NCBI GenBank assembly: GCA_900769115.1
Contig: CAAGFJ010000028.1
Location: 1 to 33,327 of the forward strand
Direction: 5' to 3'
Source of the DNA: Lachnospiraceae bacterium
GTDB lineage: Bacteria; Bacillota; Clostridia; Lachnospirales; Lachnospiraceae
DNA length: 33,327 bases
Shown here piece by piece: positions 32,644 to 33,327 of this stretch (positions are counted from its first letter, which is position 1; every line of letters begins with the position of its first letter). A program made the position numbers and the translations under genes. The notes beneath the pieces were generated by a model that had not been told where the DNA came from, did not search any database, and saw only the letters and a list, made by a program, of their open reading frames with translations.

Positions 32644-33327
32644 GAAGCTGATCACATTAAATGATATGTTTGGCATTACTTCGGCAAGTGGCGAGATTGT
32701 AGATATTCCGGTAGGAGATCTTGTTGCATATAAGCGCCATGAATTTAAGCCTTCGCCAAAGGCTAAGAGAGAGGCAACTTTGGAATCTATTAAGGAATTT
32801 GGTATTTTGGAGCCGATTATTGTCCGGGAGAAAAAGGATGTGCCATATGAGATAGCCGGTAAGTATGAGATCCTTGCAGGACACCAGAGAACGGAACTTG
32901 GAAAGTTAGCCGGGTTAAGTACGATTCCGGCATTTGTCAAGGAAGGATTAAGTGAAGATGAAGCCTATCAGATTCACTCGGAAACAAACTGGCCAAGATG
33001 GGAAGAAATGGCTCATTCTGATCGAGCATCCATGCTGGCATCCCACTATGAAGCACTTCAAAATCGGAACGTTCGAAAAGAGGTTTTGAGTGAAATTAAT
33101 TCGTATTTACAAACCTATGCAAACCCAGTAAATACAAGGGCTGAAGAGGGTTTGTCGCAAATTGCGACAAACGGTATTCGAGGGGTGGCTGAGGAGTGCA
33201 ATCTTTCTAAAGATACGATTGCAAGGTATATTCGAATTAACACTTTGCTGGATGATATGAAGATCATGTTAGATGATGGAGAGTTAGGTATTCGGGCAGC
33301 GGTTGAATTATCTTATATCAGTCAGGA
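32633..33327 (+). CDS. parB: ParB/RepB/Spo0J-like protein, 3' end outside window
   Basis: Open from ATG 32633 (AGGAGGTGA upstream, 11-base overlap with parA) to the window end; about 231 residues are visible. The ParB N-terminal domain (about 22-115) has VDIPVGDLVAYKRHEFKPS, IKEFGILEPIIVRE and the box-II-like AGHQRTELGKLAGL, where GHQRT stands in place of the usual GERRxRA. A variable linker (about 150-180) contains GLSQIATNGIRG, encoded over a 21-bp palindrome. A HTH follows: VAEECNLSKDTIARYIRINTLL and LGIRAAVELSYIS. The family resembles ParB-like proteins of mobile elements more than chromosomal Spo0J. Confidence 0.88.
   Translation, partial: MADKKLITLNDMFGITSASGEIVDIPVGDLVAYKRHEFKPSPKAKREATLESIKEFGILEPIIVREKKDVPYEIAGKYEILAGHQRTELGKLAGLSTIPAFVKEGLSEDEAYQIHSETNWPRWEEMAHSDRASMLASHYEALQNRNVRKEVLSEINSYLQTYANPVNTRAEEGLSQIATNGIRGVAEECNLSKDTIARYIRINTLLDDMKIMLDDGELGIRAAVELSYISQ
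33151..33171. repeat. Perfect 21-bp palindrome inside parB
   Basis: Arms TTTGTCGCAA (33151-33160) and TTGCGACAAA (33162-33171) around a single A. It lies in the linker between the ParB nuclease-like domain and the HTH. It may be a protein-binding site (for example a parS-like or operator site) or an RNA hairpin. Confidence 0.7.

Noticed and set aside
1..33327. CRISPR array, rRNA operon, insertion sequence or transposase
   Set aside because: No regularly spaced repeats, no rRNA stretches, and no transposase or integrase among the readable genes.

Overview
The window reads as chromosomal DNA of a low-to-mid GC Gram-positive anaerobe of the Clostridia, most like a Lachnospiraceae gut commensal. 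The grounds are the glgC-glgD pair, SpoVG, a GlmU reduced to its uridylyltransferase half, VanW, YhaM and MutS2 family proteins, a BspA-type leucine-rich-repeat protein, AGGAGG ribosome sites and a tRNA without encoded CCA. Genus cannot be assigned from the sequence alone.

Layout. 1-1537: asparaginyl-tRNA synthetase on the minus strand, with a visibly GC-richer 3' flank. 1888-4607: glgC-glgD (ADP-glucose synthesis for glycogen) and spoVG. 4702-5820: an exported protein with a BspA-like C-terminus. 6016-7367: short glmU and pth. 7486-10915, minus strand: a membrane-anchored beta-propeller protein translationally coupled to an ECF-type sigma factor, and a small membrane-anchored protein with TPR-like helices. 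10948-17897, plus strand: a 35-residue membrane microprotein, then a tightly packed run of VanW protein, HypE-like AIR-synthase protein, Lrp/AsnC regulator, aminotransferase, TrmL and a VanR/VanS-like two-component pair. 17908-18455, minus strand: a MazEF-type toxin-antitoxin pair with GTATAC repeats over its promoter. 18675-30+ kb, plus strand: C39-like membrane peptidase, MutS2, a second OmpR/histidine-kinase pair, YhaM-type HD exoribonuclease, Mfd, and two parvulin-like foldases. 31221-31303: tRNA-Leu(CAG). 31506 to the end: a 65-residue cysteine-rich protein, ParA and a ParB cut by the window end.

Housekeeping genes (asnS, pth, trmL, mutS2, yhaM, mfd) are interleaved with envelope and stress genes (two two-component systems, ECF sigma/anti-sigma candidate, VanW, C39 peptidase, foldases). 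glmU-pth and mfd-foldase, often close together in Firmicutes, are separated here by about 18 kb.

The least ordinary part is the right end. tRNA-Leu is followed by a small gene and a parAB pair of the kind that opens integrative elements. Both the small gene and parA sit directly behind intrinsic-terminator hairpins with no room for a promoter in between. The parA ribosome site can pair with a leader segment that can alternatively pair elsewhere, and parB holds a perfect 21-bp palindrome. A second strong RNA element is a long hairpin that buries the ribosome site of the C39 peptidase gene. These are structural observations; no function has been shown.
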